DNA from: Cordia subcordata
Taxonomy: Eukaryota > Streptophyta > Magnoliopsida > Boraginales > Cordiaceae
Assembly: GCA_028554755.1 (NCBI GenBank)
Contig: JAPTOF010000005.1
Coordinates: 20,558,001-20,622,000 of the forward strand
Direction of reading: 5' to 3'
DNA: 64,000 bases
The stretch's first letter is position 1. Every line of letters starts with the position of its first letter. A model generated the notes under the pieces. It was not told the DNA's origin. It ran no database searches and was given only the letters and a program-made list of their open reading frames with translations. Below, piece after piece: positions 21,940 to 35,451 of the stretch. A program made the translations under genes and the position numbers.

Positions 21940-24900
21940 TTACAAAGATTTATGGCATGCTTCATTAATGGGAATTCGAGGTTCGGAAAATGAGCCATCC
22001 AGAATAGACTTGGCCACCCATTTATTTGCAGCTTCAGTATAATGTGTGCCATCCCAGCTGATGTACTTTGATGGATCACTGCAAGCAGTTGCATGGACTT
22101 GAGTTTCATTTTCCATCACCTTGTTCCAACACTCAGAACCCCCAACTTTCCCGCAGCAATATCCAAGAGGATCGGGAAAACCTGCAAGAGAACACATTGT
22201 CTCATTCTACATTGGTTCTGTAAAGAATACACATTCATTTTATAATGACGTGAGTTCTATGGAGATTTGAAAGGAAACCCCGAAGTAGTCTTACCGTAGT
22301 CCTTTGCGTTGCTGATTAAACTATATTTGACCGAGTAGATATCAACATAGATTATGGTTGCATCCTGAAATTGCTCGCGGAGCCTGGAAAGTCTGTCCTT
22401 GAGCTGTTTGTTGAAATCCTGAGCCACCTCATTGTAAGACTTAACACAACCATTTTTGTCGGCGTTGCCTGGCTTTGGTGAACGTGTAACAACTAAGGTA
22501 GGTAAACAGCCAATTGGACCTGTATTATGGATCCAAAATGCTCTTGCGCCTTGCTTGTACAGTAGCTGAGATAGGACTCAGAGGAAGGCAAAAAACAAGC
22601 GATCAGAATAACTCAAACCAAATGTTGAACTTGTCTATTGATTCCTTGAATTGAACTACAGTACATGTTTGAAGACATGTATGAAGTTTCAACAGTCTAT
22701 TCATTAAATTCCTTAATACAATTGACAGAATCGTAGGTCACAGGAATTTGCAGAATATATCTGACTGAAAGTGGAGAATCAAGGAAAAGGCAGTGATTTT
22801 GTTTGCTCAACCACTAATTATTCATTTCTTTACTGAAGCTTTCTAGTTGGATATTTAAAAATTGATGATGTGAGTAATGAGCTAGACAAACTTTTGGCTT
22901 CAGAGGAGTAATGAAAACAAACATTATGGGATCTTATGGATGCTAACTCTTGATTTGATCCATAATCGCACTAGTGTCCATAAGTTCTGATTGAAATTGT
23001 CAAAAGGATTAGTTGATAGTGATGCACTAGTTTCGCAGTGTAGTCTGCTCAGTATGGTTAAGTGGAAATTCAGAGTTCAACTTTTTATGCTATCGTAAGT
23101 TGCATAACTCAATCTCCACTAGAACGCAAGAGAATCTGCCATTTAGATGCAAGAGACTTTTAGTTACCTCCACAGCTAAAGAAAACTGATCAATTATGCG
23201 CGGAATAGATGCCTTCGCATCTTCTTCTGTTGTTGATACTAGTGCAGCATGGAGATCATTCTGTCCACTATCCATGGTGTAGAGAGCTCTTGAGAAATCC
23301 TCAGGTTTGGGCAAAGTGTCTTTGATTCCTGACCTCTTGGATGACAATCCAAAAGAAAAATACCAAAAATGAATTATTGTGAAATTTTAGAAGAGATGAA
23401 TGGAATCCATTCCTTTCATTATTCGTCTTCTACGCGTAGATGAATAGAATCCATTTTCTTTCAGGAGAATAATGAAAAGAAATATTGCAGAATCATCTCT
23501 AACCTTGAGTTTGTAACTCAGCAGAGCGGCTTTTCAATTGTTCGAACTGTGATAGTTGTATGTCTAGAGACACAGGATTGAAACCTGCTGCATATAGTTT
23601 GGCATCACAATGCTGAATAGTTGAACCACTTGCAGCAAAATTTGCTCCATGCCGGAAATTAGTTCCGACAGAATCTAGATATGCACTCAAGTATGGAAGT
23701 CCCAGCTTTTCAGCTGCACAATATTAAGGGGCCAGAAAAGTAAGAACATGTATATACATACATCAACATGAGCAGAAGCGAAAATTCTGGACCATCTGAC
23801 TGGTTCTTCTTTTGGCTTATGAAAGCAATATGGAAAAGATTGAGGCCCAGAAGTAACAACAATTGCAGTTCTAGAAAATTTGATGAAGCCGTGACATTGG
23901 CATGAGCAGAAACTAGAAAATCTTGGTGGATGGTACTCATGGTTTCATTGTTGTAAACGGTGTAATCACTTGAACTTTGTCAAGGGAAGACGTAAAACAG
24001 AAAGTGCAGATGATTGATTTACAGGATAACGGTATAGCAAGAAGTCTAATTCCCGAGGGCAGTGGTTGAACTAAAAATTTCTGCAGATTACAAAGTCTGT
24101 GTGTAGAGACCTAACTCTCGCTTCCGGCCTAATAAGCATAGCTTATTACAGGAGAAATATCAAATATCCACTTGTGCCTCAAACTTCAGATATCATCAAA
24201 CAGGCAGCACAACTTCCTCCCAAGGTGTGCAGGAGGGGATGTGCAGGGCTGAAATTACTAAAAGCTTGAGGAGAAGCACCTAGCTGGAGAATTAACATAC
24301 AGCCAAATACACATCTCTTGGCTCACTGACCTTCACCGGTCGACCAAGAGAACAGACCAGTCGAGGCAGAGCCTCCACTGATCTTGCGATCAACCAACTG
24401 GCCGACTGGACCCTCTGAGCGGTGGAACCAGTGTGCTTTCTGGTTCATCCGGTCAAGCCTCTCAAACTACCGGTCAACTGGTTCTCCCAGTGATTTTGAA
24501 AATCATTCTAATATATCTCACCCCATAGGCAATAGATTATCGATGACTATAATTGATAGGACTTCTACAACAGTAATAAAGAGCAGCTCATTCCTTGCAG
24601 CTCCCGCTAAACATGGGGCGAAAATTAACCAGAAAAAATTGAAGCCATTTACCTATAAAATCGATAACCAGGCGCCCATCAGAGTACCGGCCGGAGGGTC
24701 TACCAAAGAAGGTCCGGCCGTAGGGAGGAACAACTCTCCCGAACGCGGCGGATTCGCTGCCAGTGTCGGAATTTGAATCTCCAAAGTTGTAAACAGCAGG
24801 AAAAACGCAGGTTCTTGATTCAACCAGAGCCGATCTGCTTTGTGACCCTGCAGATAGAAAAACTAATAACGCAGCAACAATAACACCCCCAACTGCCATT

Positions 24901-24971
24901 TCCACACTCTTTCTTAGTCCCCATGGACCCTTCAGTCTCCTGCTAATGACACCACCTCTCAACCAATCCAT
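21940..24971 (-). CDS. GDSL esterase/lipase, gene E (divergent paralogue, complete)
   Basis: Predicted secreted GDSL hydrolase of 400 residues if the first ATG (24971) is used, or 376 from the in-frame ATG at 24899; the second gives a more typical signal peptide ([19 protein letters not shown]). Exons are 24653-24971, 23504-23713, 23168-23328, 22295-22565 and 21940-22181. The exon plan and phases match genes A-D, but the sequence is clearly older: block I is [18 protein letters not shown], block III is [12 protein letters not shown], and block V is [15 protein letters not shown]. Exon 3 is 9 bp shorter. Exon 5 lacks the CCGYGGKYN-type glycine-rich stretch and reads [14 protein letters not shown]. 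All catalytic positions are present. It does not share the B/C/D promoter repeat, so it was probably in place before the recent duplications. Confidence 0.86.
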
Positions 24972-26592
24972 TTACATTTACATTTTAAGATTTACTCGAT
25001 CCAGGTCAACGGACTCTCTTCCATTAACCCAGCTGATCCAAAAGGTGACAGAACCTATATATTGCAAATCATATTGTTACATGAACAAGATCAATTGAAA
25101 AAGACTCAAACCGAAGATCTTTGATCTACGAGTCAATACTTTTATCGTTTACTTTCATGTTATAGAAAAGGTTTTCCTTTTTGGGCTTCCAAGTAAAGGG
25201 TCTGTCTTTTAATGATATACGCGAGTAACCGCACGAAGTGGCTTTTTTGCTGCTTGGTTTGAGAATAAATATTTGTTTACCACGAACTGATTAGTTTAGT
25301 TTGCATGATGAATTTCAGCTCTACTCTACCAGAGTTTTAGAGTGTTTTCTTGATTGAATTGATGCATGTAACTATACATATTAATAACAAATATTAATAT
25401 ATTACGAAATTTATAATTAGGCTTTCTTTTCAGGAGGGCAGCATTTCACAAATGGGGTTGGGGGAGATCGTGTTATCTAACATAACCCTTGTAAAGACGT
25501 GCTCAGATTGATGCTTTTTATTTGGGTACTTGTAAGCATTTCAAGGGAGAAACTAATGGGAAAAGTATCTTGTTTTGGATGCTAATAATAAACAATCAAA
25601 TATGCCCTACCAAACACCGTCTAGACGATGAATGGACCATATACTAAGTTGCTTACTTTAAGGCCAGATATGATATAGACATCATGATCATGGTAGAAAC
25701 AATGATGGACATATCCCGTCACTCGCCCCTAAAGTAAGAATAAGTGGTGAAAGTGTTGGATTGTACATTAAAGATTGTGAATCTTATCTCTTCCCTGACT
25801 GGTTTGATTAATGTGTTGCAACTTAATGTTGTAGTATCGCAAGATTTATAAGTTTAAAATAAAGTTGTCATTATCAGAGACGGATGAAAGATCTCTTTCA
25901 CTCATCTATCTTCTGTGTTGTATCAATATCAACATTACTAAAATTGATAGTTTTTTAAGGAATGCCGTTCTATGACTCTTGTCTTGCTGATGTACACACG
26001 CGTCCACCTACAACAATGTCAGCATCAGAAAGCAGAAACTGAGTCATAAGCTGTAGTTACAGCAGAAAATTAGTCATCCAAAAGGGGAGCGAATACGTCC
26101 AAAAGGGAGCGAAGCGAATATGCACATAACGTTGTGATATTACGAGCAAAATTCAACAGTCTTGCATTTAGCATTCCCATCCAAATGATCTATATCATTT
26201 AAACCGAAAACACAGATGTACTAGAATGTACATACGAAGGCAGAAACTCAGAACAAGCACTTTAAGAAACAACAACAACAACAACGAAATAGAGAAGCCC
26301 ATGAGAGAAGGGCAAACAAGAGCAAAAGTATCGATTACATTAAAAGTCTGTAAGGCGATAAAGCAAAAACAGGTCCCTTTGCCTCAAAGATTGAAAAACG
26401 GGGAAAAAAATGCAACTTTTACACAGCTTCAAGAGGGCAAAAGTCTTGGTGCTAGTACCAATATCTCTAGCTCCATTCCTCACGGCAAAAATAAGATATA
26501 AATAAACAAAAAAGGTGACAAAATTATTCTGTTCTAAAGTGTCAGAGGACAAAAGTAGAAGCGAACTCAAAAGAATCCACAGCACATGAAGT
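24972..26592. other. Spacer between gene E and eIF4B
   Basis: Contains the upstream region of gene E and, from about 26592 down to 26230, the probable eIF4B 3' UTR. I see no further coding sequence. Confidence 0.5.
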
Positions 26593-29500
26593 TTACCATC
26601 TGTCCCTCGACCTTGACCTGCCAAAACCATGATAGAGGTCAATGGTGCAATATAGACTCGAGCTAAACGTCACACGTTTGACATTTATAGTAAGTAATAC
26701 CAGAAGATGTAGTAGCTGCTATTACAAGTTCTAACCGCATATTTCTCGGCATAAATAACTACATACGTAATTCAAGCTAAGCCTCACACTGCTGGGTGGA
26801 TTCAACTAAGATAATTACATATGCACCCAAAGAAGTTAAAAGTTATTCTATGACAAAATTCAGGACAGCACTCTCATCAAAATTCTGGCATGGACCGCTA
26901 GTTAATTTATCTGAACTGGCACGTTCACACAAATTAGTGAAATTAATCTGAACTGAGTAAATCATCCAATATAACGAAGCGTACTTTAGACCAGAAAAAA
27001 GATGAGGAGGAAAACTCACTCCAACATGTTAACTCTTGATGCTCTCATTCACTCACCAAAACAGAGGGATGGAGAAGCAATTAATTTAGTCCTAACCTCA
27101 ACCTATCAACAAAAACTCATTACCGAGAATGGAAAGCTTTGCCATTTAGCCAAACAAGGGACCCATTACAATTTAAAACTAACTCATGAGTCCATCATTT
27201 AGCATAGCCTTATAATTATAAAGTTAAATAGATAAAGCTCCAATGCTATATAATTAAAATATATTGATTCTTTCCCCCGTGCCACTGGCTAAGTGACTAA
27301 GTCAACCTTAAATTATATCACCATAGTGGACCATGGTAAAATGAAATTTCAAGAACACTTTGGGCTTGGTTTTACAAAAAGCATGTTAAACTATATCAAA
27401 TCCAGCTTCTTCAACATTATCCCTTAGAATCAAAGCATGCCATGTACTGTATGCTCCACAGCAAGGGATGTCTGGGCAAGACTCAAGAGACAAGCAGGAC
27501 AAAAGTTCAACAATTTCCTTATCACAAAACAGAAAATTACACCATCATTCTTGGAAGAGGAAGACATTATCTTGGGTGCTTTGGTGTAAATATAAGGAAG
27601 TATGAGCAAGGAAAAGACACAGAGACAGAGAGAGAGAGAGAGAGAACGAGGGAGAGAGATCAATACCTGTCAAAGTCTCTGCTTCCTGAAAATCCTCTGT
27701 CCCTACCACCTGAGTAACCTCTTCTATCATCATTCGGCCTCGTCCAAGGCTCAACAGAGCCACGTGAACGAGGTCTATCCATGGTTTCGGAACCTCTAGG
27801 CTCTTCATATGCTCCAGGCTGAGAAGCGACTCTCACAGGAGGGCCAGTGTATCTGCCAGCTCCAGAACCTGGTCTTTCAACTGCTTTCTGACCAAAACGA
27901 ACTTTGTCATCCAATTCACGGATCAGCAGTTCCAAATCTTTCTCTTTTTGGAGTATCACATTACTCAGATTGGCTTGTTCTTCACCAGATTTTTCCAATG
28001 ATTCCTTTTTCATATGTTCTATTTCTTCTTTTAGGTTCTTCTCCTCCTCTGTCTCAGGCCTGAAACATAGTTCTATTTAGAGACTAAGCATGGCGTTTTG
28101 CTTTTTTAACTTTTCCATTTTTCCTTTTTTCCTTTTGGAAGTGAAGATCATGAAAGATTTGTCTCACATACAAGTTTTCTGAAAATGAAAAATCAATTTG
28201 TTGTTGTAGGATCACCTAATAGCTAGGTTTGCATATGCACTAGAATTGCAGTGATCTACAATCATGACATGATAGCAGCTCTAAGGAATATATATCAAAA
28301 AAACAATCCTGGGTTTCATTAATTAATGATACACCGAAAGCACTCAGAAATACACCAACTTTGAGTTTTTCCATGGACAAGATACCAAAATAATCCCCAC
28401 AGATTCAAAGAAAAATGTACTAAATCTTTGACAGTACATGACTAGCAACTTAGAAATATACAGACAAATTAATAGACAGTCAGCAGCAGGGAATAGACAG
28501 AGAAACTGAAATTTCGAGGTAAAATTTGTCAAACTAATTTGGTCTTTACAAGCATAAAAACTGTCAAGATTATGACATAAAAGTTAGGAACTGAGGGAAA
28601 TTAAAATACTCCAAGGCGCACACAAGTCACAGCAAATTAGGAAAAAGCACATCAACATACAAAAGCAAGATAAAAGCAGTTAGCATGAAAATATTCCAGG
28701 CCTTCTTCTAAGCATGACCATCTGCATGATTACATGTGCAAGAAAGTAGCAGAAACATCCCACCACAACCCTGTAAATTCTTGCACATCCAACAATTGCA
28801 TGCTGAGCAAAGCTACACTAGGAACCCAGAACACAGTCTCCAGAACATAGTCTTACATCCTAATATAGGGTACATAGTTTGATAGGCATAAATGAATCCC
28901 CCAAAATGTTCAAGTGTGAATGAACCCCTTCACCACTCCCACCTCCCAAGGAAAACAAACAGGGAAATGGGAAAATCAATTAGCTGAAACAAGTTTTATG
29001 TATCAAAGCAACAAACATGTCACAGTGAGGCCCATGGAGTGAAGAAAAAGAAGGTGAATAGATGACATTTGGCTTACTTATATGCATTATCAATAAGAAT
29101 CAAGAGACCCCGAAAGGAATCCTGCAAATGTTAGAGGCACTACATCAGGGGATAGATTCTTGACTTAAATAGGAACAAATGTTTATATTCTGTTTCCAGT
29201 ACTTCAAAATTTTCCATTTTGACTAATTGAGCCAAAAGAGGAACTCTAAATAGATATGGGTTCTCTTTTTTCCCTTTTCTCCAACAATGTGTCATCTCTT
29301 CATCAACTCCTCCAGTTAAATTGGTAAAGTTAAATTCAATCTACTATCTACTTGGAGGTGTTTGATTTGGTAAAAGTTACACTTTTGGGTTATAACTTTT
29401 CCAAAAGAGGGAATGCATTATGTCATTGCAACAAAATTAGGTCCAAATTTTTCCTTACTCAGTCGACACAGACACGTACATATATGATAATGAGAGTCAA

Positions 29501-31476
29501 ACAGAACCATGGGCAGATACGATTTCTATAACAGCTGAAGTTTTTGGAGTTCTAGGCACACCATACATTGATAGTGGAGTTGTATAAGAACCACCATTCA
29601 GTATCTTGTATGTGCATTCCTGAAGATACGCAAACTAATTGGTTGGCTTAGAACTTTAACATTAACAAGTGAAGGAAACTATGTGTAAAAGAGTCCAACT
29701 CATTACCAATTCAGAAGATCTCTAAAGATGTTCTGCCATAACAGAAGAAGTGCATCACATGCATGCAACAGAACAGATTTTGTTCCTAGTAAGCATAACT
29801 CTTACTCAAACAAAATATGCTAGGATGTTCATGATGTTTAAGTTTATTTCCTCCGCATGCAAGAATCAATTAAACTCAAAACATGTCAAAATCATCTGGG
29901 AATAGTTGCTAAGAACAATATAATACTTAGCAAGCAAAACCATAGTTGATAATGGGGTCTCACTAACAACGGTATTTGCTGAAAGACTAATATTTCCTAA
30001 TCCTTGCAGTTATCAGAATAAGTACAAATACCACATTTTACTTCAAAATGTAACCAAGATAGATATAGAATAATAGAAACACACATAAATTACAAAATTA
30101 GTGTTGGAACATTAAATAACCCAGTTCAATCATCACAGAGAGAGGGTCTTGGTAGCTAATATGGATAAAATTACTAGCTTTTGAATCTGCATTGACAATT
30201 AAACAATGCCAACAATACATAACAAAACGATCAAAGCCAATGAAACAAAGAAAGCATCAGGAATTTGAATATCAAACAAAGAAAGCATCAGGAATTTGAA
30301 CCTGTCACTGCGCCGATGCTCCAATTCAAAGTCAATCTTCCTCCAATCTAAACCTTTCTCTTGAAGCAAAACCTCCCTAGGCTTAGCATCCCCGAAAGGA
30401 TTCACTTTCGGCTTTGGTTTCACTGGCACTTCACCAATTCCCTGTTGCTGCTGCAACGCTGCCCCTTCAGACCTCCCAGACTGTGAGCTCCCGGGCCTAC
30501 TAGACTGCGAGCTTGTCGGCCTACTAGCGGCTGCAGCCTTCTTCACCTCAATCTCCATATCCACCTTCTTCCAATCCACTCCCTTCTCCGCCAACACCTC
30601 CTCCCTCGGCCTCGCTGCCCCAAATGGGTTTGGCTTGTTCACTTTAACTACAGGCTGTTCTAAAACTAACCTCTGAGGCTCCTGGTTATTCCCTTCCTTA
30701 GTCCATCGCTCCGGCTCCGGGCCGGGCCTCATTTCGCTTCGAAAGCCAGACCCAAAAGATGAGGACCGAGAAGGCGCTGTTGCTGGTGGCGGTGGCAAGG
30801 GCTTCTTCATAGCAGTCCAATTGTCAACCTCATCGGCCCTGGAAAATCCACTGGGACCACCCCCGAGGGATGCGTACCTACTCGGTCGGGCTGGGCCCCC
30901 AGAGTCTAATGCGGGCTGAGATCTCTTCATTGAGACCCAATTATCAACCTCGTCGGCCCGAGATGGCATTTGCTCTAACTCCGAAACCCTAGATGGAGGT
31001 GGCCCCCTTCTCCGGTCATCCTCAAACCCTCCATAACCTCTCCGGGCACCTCCGCCCCACGACCCCTCCGAATCCTGGTCCCTGTCACGGATCCGACCCG
31101 GTGGACCACCACCGGTCCGGGTCCCATAGTTAGAAAACCCTCCGCCGAGCCTGCCCGGGTACATTTCCTCTCCGGTCCGCTCCTTTGGCCCAGTCGGGAG
31201 CCGCATCATCTCCTCCGGCGTGAGCCTCGTCGCCGACGCCGACGATCCGAAGCTCTCCTGCTTCGTGAACTCCTGCAGGGACATCTTCGTCTTCTTCTTC
31301 TGCTTTGACGTGGTGCTCACCGCCTCCTTCAGCGACGGAAACGATTCCCCTCCTCCTCCTCCTCCTCCTCCTCCGGCCGCCGCGGAGGCGTTTGCAGCTG
31401 CTTCCCGTTCTTCCGCCTCGGCGCGTTCGGCCTCGGCGGCCCACGCGCCGATGCCGCCCCACGGTGATTTCGACAT
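26593..31476 (-). CDS. EIF4B: Plant translation initiation factor eIF4B
   Basis: Cytosolic RNA-binding cofactor that stimulates the eIF4A/eIF4F helicase during cap-dependent initiation. Three coding exons: 30302-31476, 27667-28059 and 26593-26617, giving 530 residues. It begins MSKSPWGGIGAWAAEAERAE, characteristic of plant eIF4B, followed by a poly-Gly run, the motif SLQEFTKQESFG, and two EVDNW repeats (VDNWVSMKRS and VDNWTAMKKP). Two copies follow of an NPFG..(R/K)PRE.LLxEKGxDWxKxD motif. Exon 2 holds a charged coiled coil (about residues 392-440) ending in an RG/RDR-rich tail, and the last exon contributes only RSRSRDRW before the stop. Intron 1 is 2.24 kb. The gene reads towards the GDSL array, and the 3' UTR probably runs to about 26230. 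Exon 1 is GC-rich compared with its surroundings. Confidence 0.95.
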
Positions 31477-31499
31477 TTTCGAAGCGCGAGAGAGATCTG

Positions 31500-31560
31500 A
31501 AAAATGTGTGCGTGTGTGTGTGTGTGTGTGAGTGAGAGAGAGAGAGAGTATGTGTTGTGT
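31500..31560 (-). repeat. CA/CT microsatellite in the eIF4B 5' leader
   Basis: The plus strand shows a (tg)n run followed by a (ag)n run directly upstream of the eIF4B start codon. On the transcript strand this is a CT/CA-rich leader, which is common in plant translation-machinery genes. The tract length is probably polymorphic. Confidence 0.8.
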
Positions 31561-32482
31561 GTGTAAGCTTTCCTAAATCTCTTTCTTTTTTTCGTTTTTT
31601 CAGTTTTTGAAATTGAAGATATAAATAGTGGTTAATAACTAGGTATATATATTGATCTTTAGATGATTTTTGATACTATAATAATCTAATAACATTTTAT
31701 GATTTATGAATTTAAAGAAGAAAAGGTTTAACTTATATGATATTATTGAAAGACAGTGAGTCACTTTTCACGAATTATATTTTTTATAGTTACATAGATA
31801 GAAAAAGTAGGTATTATTTATGTAGAGCCAAATTTGTTTATGTATATGTTGTTCTTATTTTCATTAGGTTGTCAAATCTATAAGTAAAAAATGTGGAATC
31901 ACTATAATTTCGTGATATTGTAATTTACAAGAAGGTAGAAATAATTATTGTTTTTATTAAAACACAAGAGATGTGAGCAATGTTATTATATATATCATAA
32001 GAGGTTATCGAATCATTCTAGATATAATATAGGTATAACTGATATATTGGCCTATGTACACGGTTATTCTATTTAATTAAGTTGATTGTATTTTAAATTA
32101 TGTTATTTCAATAAAATTATAATTATAATTATCTTATTTTATAGTAACGTGTGAAAATTTTATTACAAAACATAAGTGATTATTAAACTATTATTTATAA
32201 AATAATTTAACAAGAAATTTGAAGAAAAGAACACTTTTGCACTTTACCTTTTCACATAATTATAATGACTATTAACAAAAATGTTGCATTTTTTTGAAGT
32301 TAAAAAGATGGCCTTTTCTTTTTCTTTTTGTAATAGTAGTTGTGTGGGTTTTTAATTTGGGTGGCAAAGGTTGGGCCATGGAAAAGGCCACAGAGTCAGT
32401 GGGTCTGTGATGACGTGTGAGCCCCTGATTGGTGGCTTTATGGGTGACAATGGTGCCATTGCGTGGAACACTTGGAAAATAT
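31561..32482. other. eIF4B upstream spacer
   Basis: AT-rich stretch between the eIF4B leader and the SINE. Contains promoter sequence by position but no recognisable gene. Confidence 0.5.
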
Positions 32483-32498
32483 CATGCCTTTCTTTTCT

Positions 32499-32749
32499 TA
32501 AAAGGGTTAACCAAAGGAGAACCCCTTTCTCACCTGGCCAGAGGCCCCTTAACCATGCGGGAGGTAAATCAAGGGATGTGCGTGAGTGGCAGCCCGACCA
32601 GGGAGAGGACCAACGGGCGTGAAAATCCAGCAACAGCCCCCGCAATATTTCAGCGGAGTACTGCCGCCACACGGACTCGATCCCGCGTTGTCAGGGTGTC
32701 TCCACCCTAATCACCTGACCACTTACCAACTCACCTATGCCCCTGGGGG
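32499..32749 (-). mobile_element. tRNA-derived SINE, minus orientation, 16-bp target duplication
   Basis: 251 bp flanked by a perfect direct repeat catgcctttcttttct (32483-32498 and 32750-32765). On the minus strand the 5' end carries a pol III A-box-like TAGGTGAGTTGG (plus coordinates 32726-32737) and a B-box-like GGATCGAGTCC (32673-32683), with spacing like a tRNA gene. The locally high GC content matches the insert and not its AT-rich surroundings. Confidence 0.88.
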
Positions 32750-32765
32750 CATGCCTTTCTTTTCT

Positions 32766-34650
32766 GCTAGGAAATATCATGGCTTTTTGTTGTGTTCGTG
32801 CCATTTTGTTAGTTGACTTCCTTCTCTTTCCTTTTTTTTTCTTTTTCTCTTTTTCCTCTCTTTCTTTCGTCTCGAATTCGAATTTGTACTGTCTCATCTC
32901 AAATATTGTATAATAGTGGTTTGTCGGATATGTACTTATCAAATATATTTTTCATCAAAATTTTTGTAATATTGAAAAATTCATTCTAAATATTGTATAA
33001 TTGTTTATAAAATATTGATATAATCATACAATCTTTACTATTATAATAATGATATAATCATCACCATTGATTAAAGTTCCAAGATAATTATTACGAACTT
33101 TAGTTCATAAGCCATCTCTCCTATCCGTCAACTCTTTAAGACCCATGCTGTGTTTGCAGGCCTTGAGAAATGACTCTCATGCTCTTTTTAAATCCTAATT
33201 AATAAAATCATTACTTTCAATGAAAGCTCAAAACTACACAGCAATTTCCTTGATTTTGGTGTATGTTCCGGTACATGTTCCTAGTTAGTGGAATTCAAAT
33301 TGAAAAACTTTAATGATTACTATTTTATATTACCATCCAATTTTAAGAGTATCACGTTAATTTTTTTTATATAAACGTACGTGATTCTCTATTAAATAGT
33401 CTATCCTTTTGGATTTTGAGACTTAACTAGTATTGTGACGATACGTTTACGGAATTTAAAATTAATCAAATTCTAGGACAAAATTAAAGTTTTCTTAATA
33501 AGTAAGTTGTCTTGTGAATTAAAAGTTGATATTGTCCCTTTTCAAAACTTTGGTACAAGATCTTTTGAAGTTGTCAACTAATATTCTCTTTCTCTTGTGC
33601 CCTTATAATTTTCAACACTTGAAAAGTTTTGGTATATTTTAACTTGTTATCAATTCTTTTCTTTGGTGTATGTGGCAAAGAGAGATTGGTTCAGTGAGAC
33701 TTATTTGATTATATTAATACTTCAATCATGATTGTTGCCTTTCATTTTACATTAAGTGGTAGCTTTGTGTTGCTATTGCAAATTATGTTACAATCAAGTG
33801 TCATTTACATAGTATTATAGTAGGAACAGTGTCACATCTTGCTTAGAATATTGTGGTTATGTATGTACAAGTAATAGTATACTATAAATTCTCATAATAC
33901 CTTAACATTATATGGAGAATTTAGAGTTATATCAGTTAACATATTAAATGAAGTAGTTTTTAATGATTTGTTGAATATGATTTGGAGGAATAGCATGAAA
34001 AGAATCGTTTGAAATGCTATGAACATGTTAAGAGTTGACTTGTGTTAAAAGATGACAAGATATTAATATAATATATCAAACAACGGTATAGAATAATCCA
34101 ACATAAGTCGGTCAAGAAAAGTTCAAGATTTTACTAACATCGAGTTACTAGAGAAAACAATACTTAATAAGAATAAATATCCTTATCGAATTTACTTAGT
34201 CGACTCACGTGAGGCTTAATTTGATCTCATTCATAATGATTTGTCCGATAAAATTGTCGCCCCCATATTTTTTCATTTCCTATGTTTTGGCGTCCGCAAT
34301 ATTTTCTGCACTTATTAAAATGCTACAATAACCGACCTAACCTAACAGCACAAAGGCAGGAGGCTCAGCTTTGGTCAATTGAAACATTATGCGACCTGTC
34401 AATTTTCCATGTTCCTTCACTTTCAGTGGCTACGGAAATTTTGCTGCTTTTCCTTTTCCTTTCAGAAAGATGGAAAAGAAGCCTCTTTTAAGCTGACATA
34501 ACCATTTCTGTGAAGTAAGTTGAAGAACAAGCCAAACATGTAAGGAAAGTATCTTCAACTTTCTCCTAAATTCAAGGGGAACCATCTCATTCAATAAATG
34601 GTCATGGCCTGCAATTCATAATATACTTTTTTCTTTCTCCAAATTTAATA
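32766..34650. other. Spacer upstream of eIF4B, beyond the SINE
   Basis: AT-rich DNA without a recognisable gene or well-bounded repeat. Confidence 0.5.
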
Positions 34651-35179
34651 GGATAAAATGCATGTTATTTTTATGTATGTTACTTCTATGTAATTTATCC
34701 AATCAACAGATTACTCTTTTGTGTTTTAAAACTTACCATATCACCCTCTGTACTTTTCGAAAGACAACACATTATGTCCCCATAATTTATCTAGTGAGCT
34801 GATTTTCTCCTGTAATTTGTCTAGTTAGTTGATTATTCTCCTTATTTTCAAAACTTACCACATTACACCTTGTACTTTTTAAAAAGTGACATAATCACCT
34901 TTTTTTTTTCTAATATTACCTAATCACCGTTAGCTAAAAATAAAGGTATTTTCCCTATGACTTAGTAGTTTAATGACATGTCTCTCACCTTTACCGGTAA
35001 ATGGTCCTAAGATCAATTGCCATTAGTTGCATGTAATATGTAACCGGCATTTGGTCTCCCTTGAAGAGGAAAAAAAATAAGGGTACTTTTGTGGAACCGG
35101 AAATAATGTGATAAGTTTTAAAATACAAGAGATAATCAGCTAGTAAGAGAAATCGTTTAGGGTAATGTACATTTTACCC
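34651..35179. mobile_element. TIR element related to the one in gene D intron 3
   Basis: Left end ggataaaatgcatgttattt and inverted right end ggtaatgtacattttaccc, with several internal copies of an attactct-ttttaaaactta-ccatatcaccc unit. Its arms resemble the 16905-18204 element. No coding sequence. Confidence 0.65.
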
Positions 35180-35451
35180 AATCTAATATGTATGCAAGAA
35201 ATTAGTGTGCATAAAACTAATAGAAGAAACGACGACGGCTCTCCTCAATAAGATTGAACTACATTAAATTAATATAATCGCCCTCACCTACTGAAATAAG
35301 ACTTAAGCAACCACTAGTAAAAGACACCTTTTCCGGATAAAAGACAGCTTTTGCAACCACAAACTCCAAGTACTTTCATAGTTAAAGTGAATGACTGATC
35401 ACATTTTCATCAGTGATTGGCACAAAATTAATACAGCATTTTAAAATGTCA

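Noticed and set aside
24384..24776. 130-residue plus-strand frame
   Set aside because: It runs from intron repeat into the antisense of gene E exon 1; composition and overlap argue against a real gene.
27430..27810. Ser/Leu-rich frames around 27.6 kb
   Set aside because: They read through a (GA)n microsatellite in eIF4B intron 2 and the opposite strand of its exon 2.
31130..31535. Arg-rich or Pro/Leu-rich frames overlapping the start of eIF4B
   Set aside because: They are alternate-frame readings of the GC-rich eIF4B exon 1.
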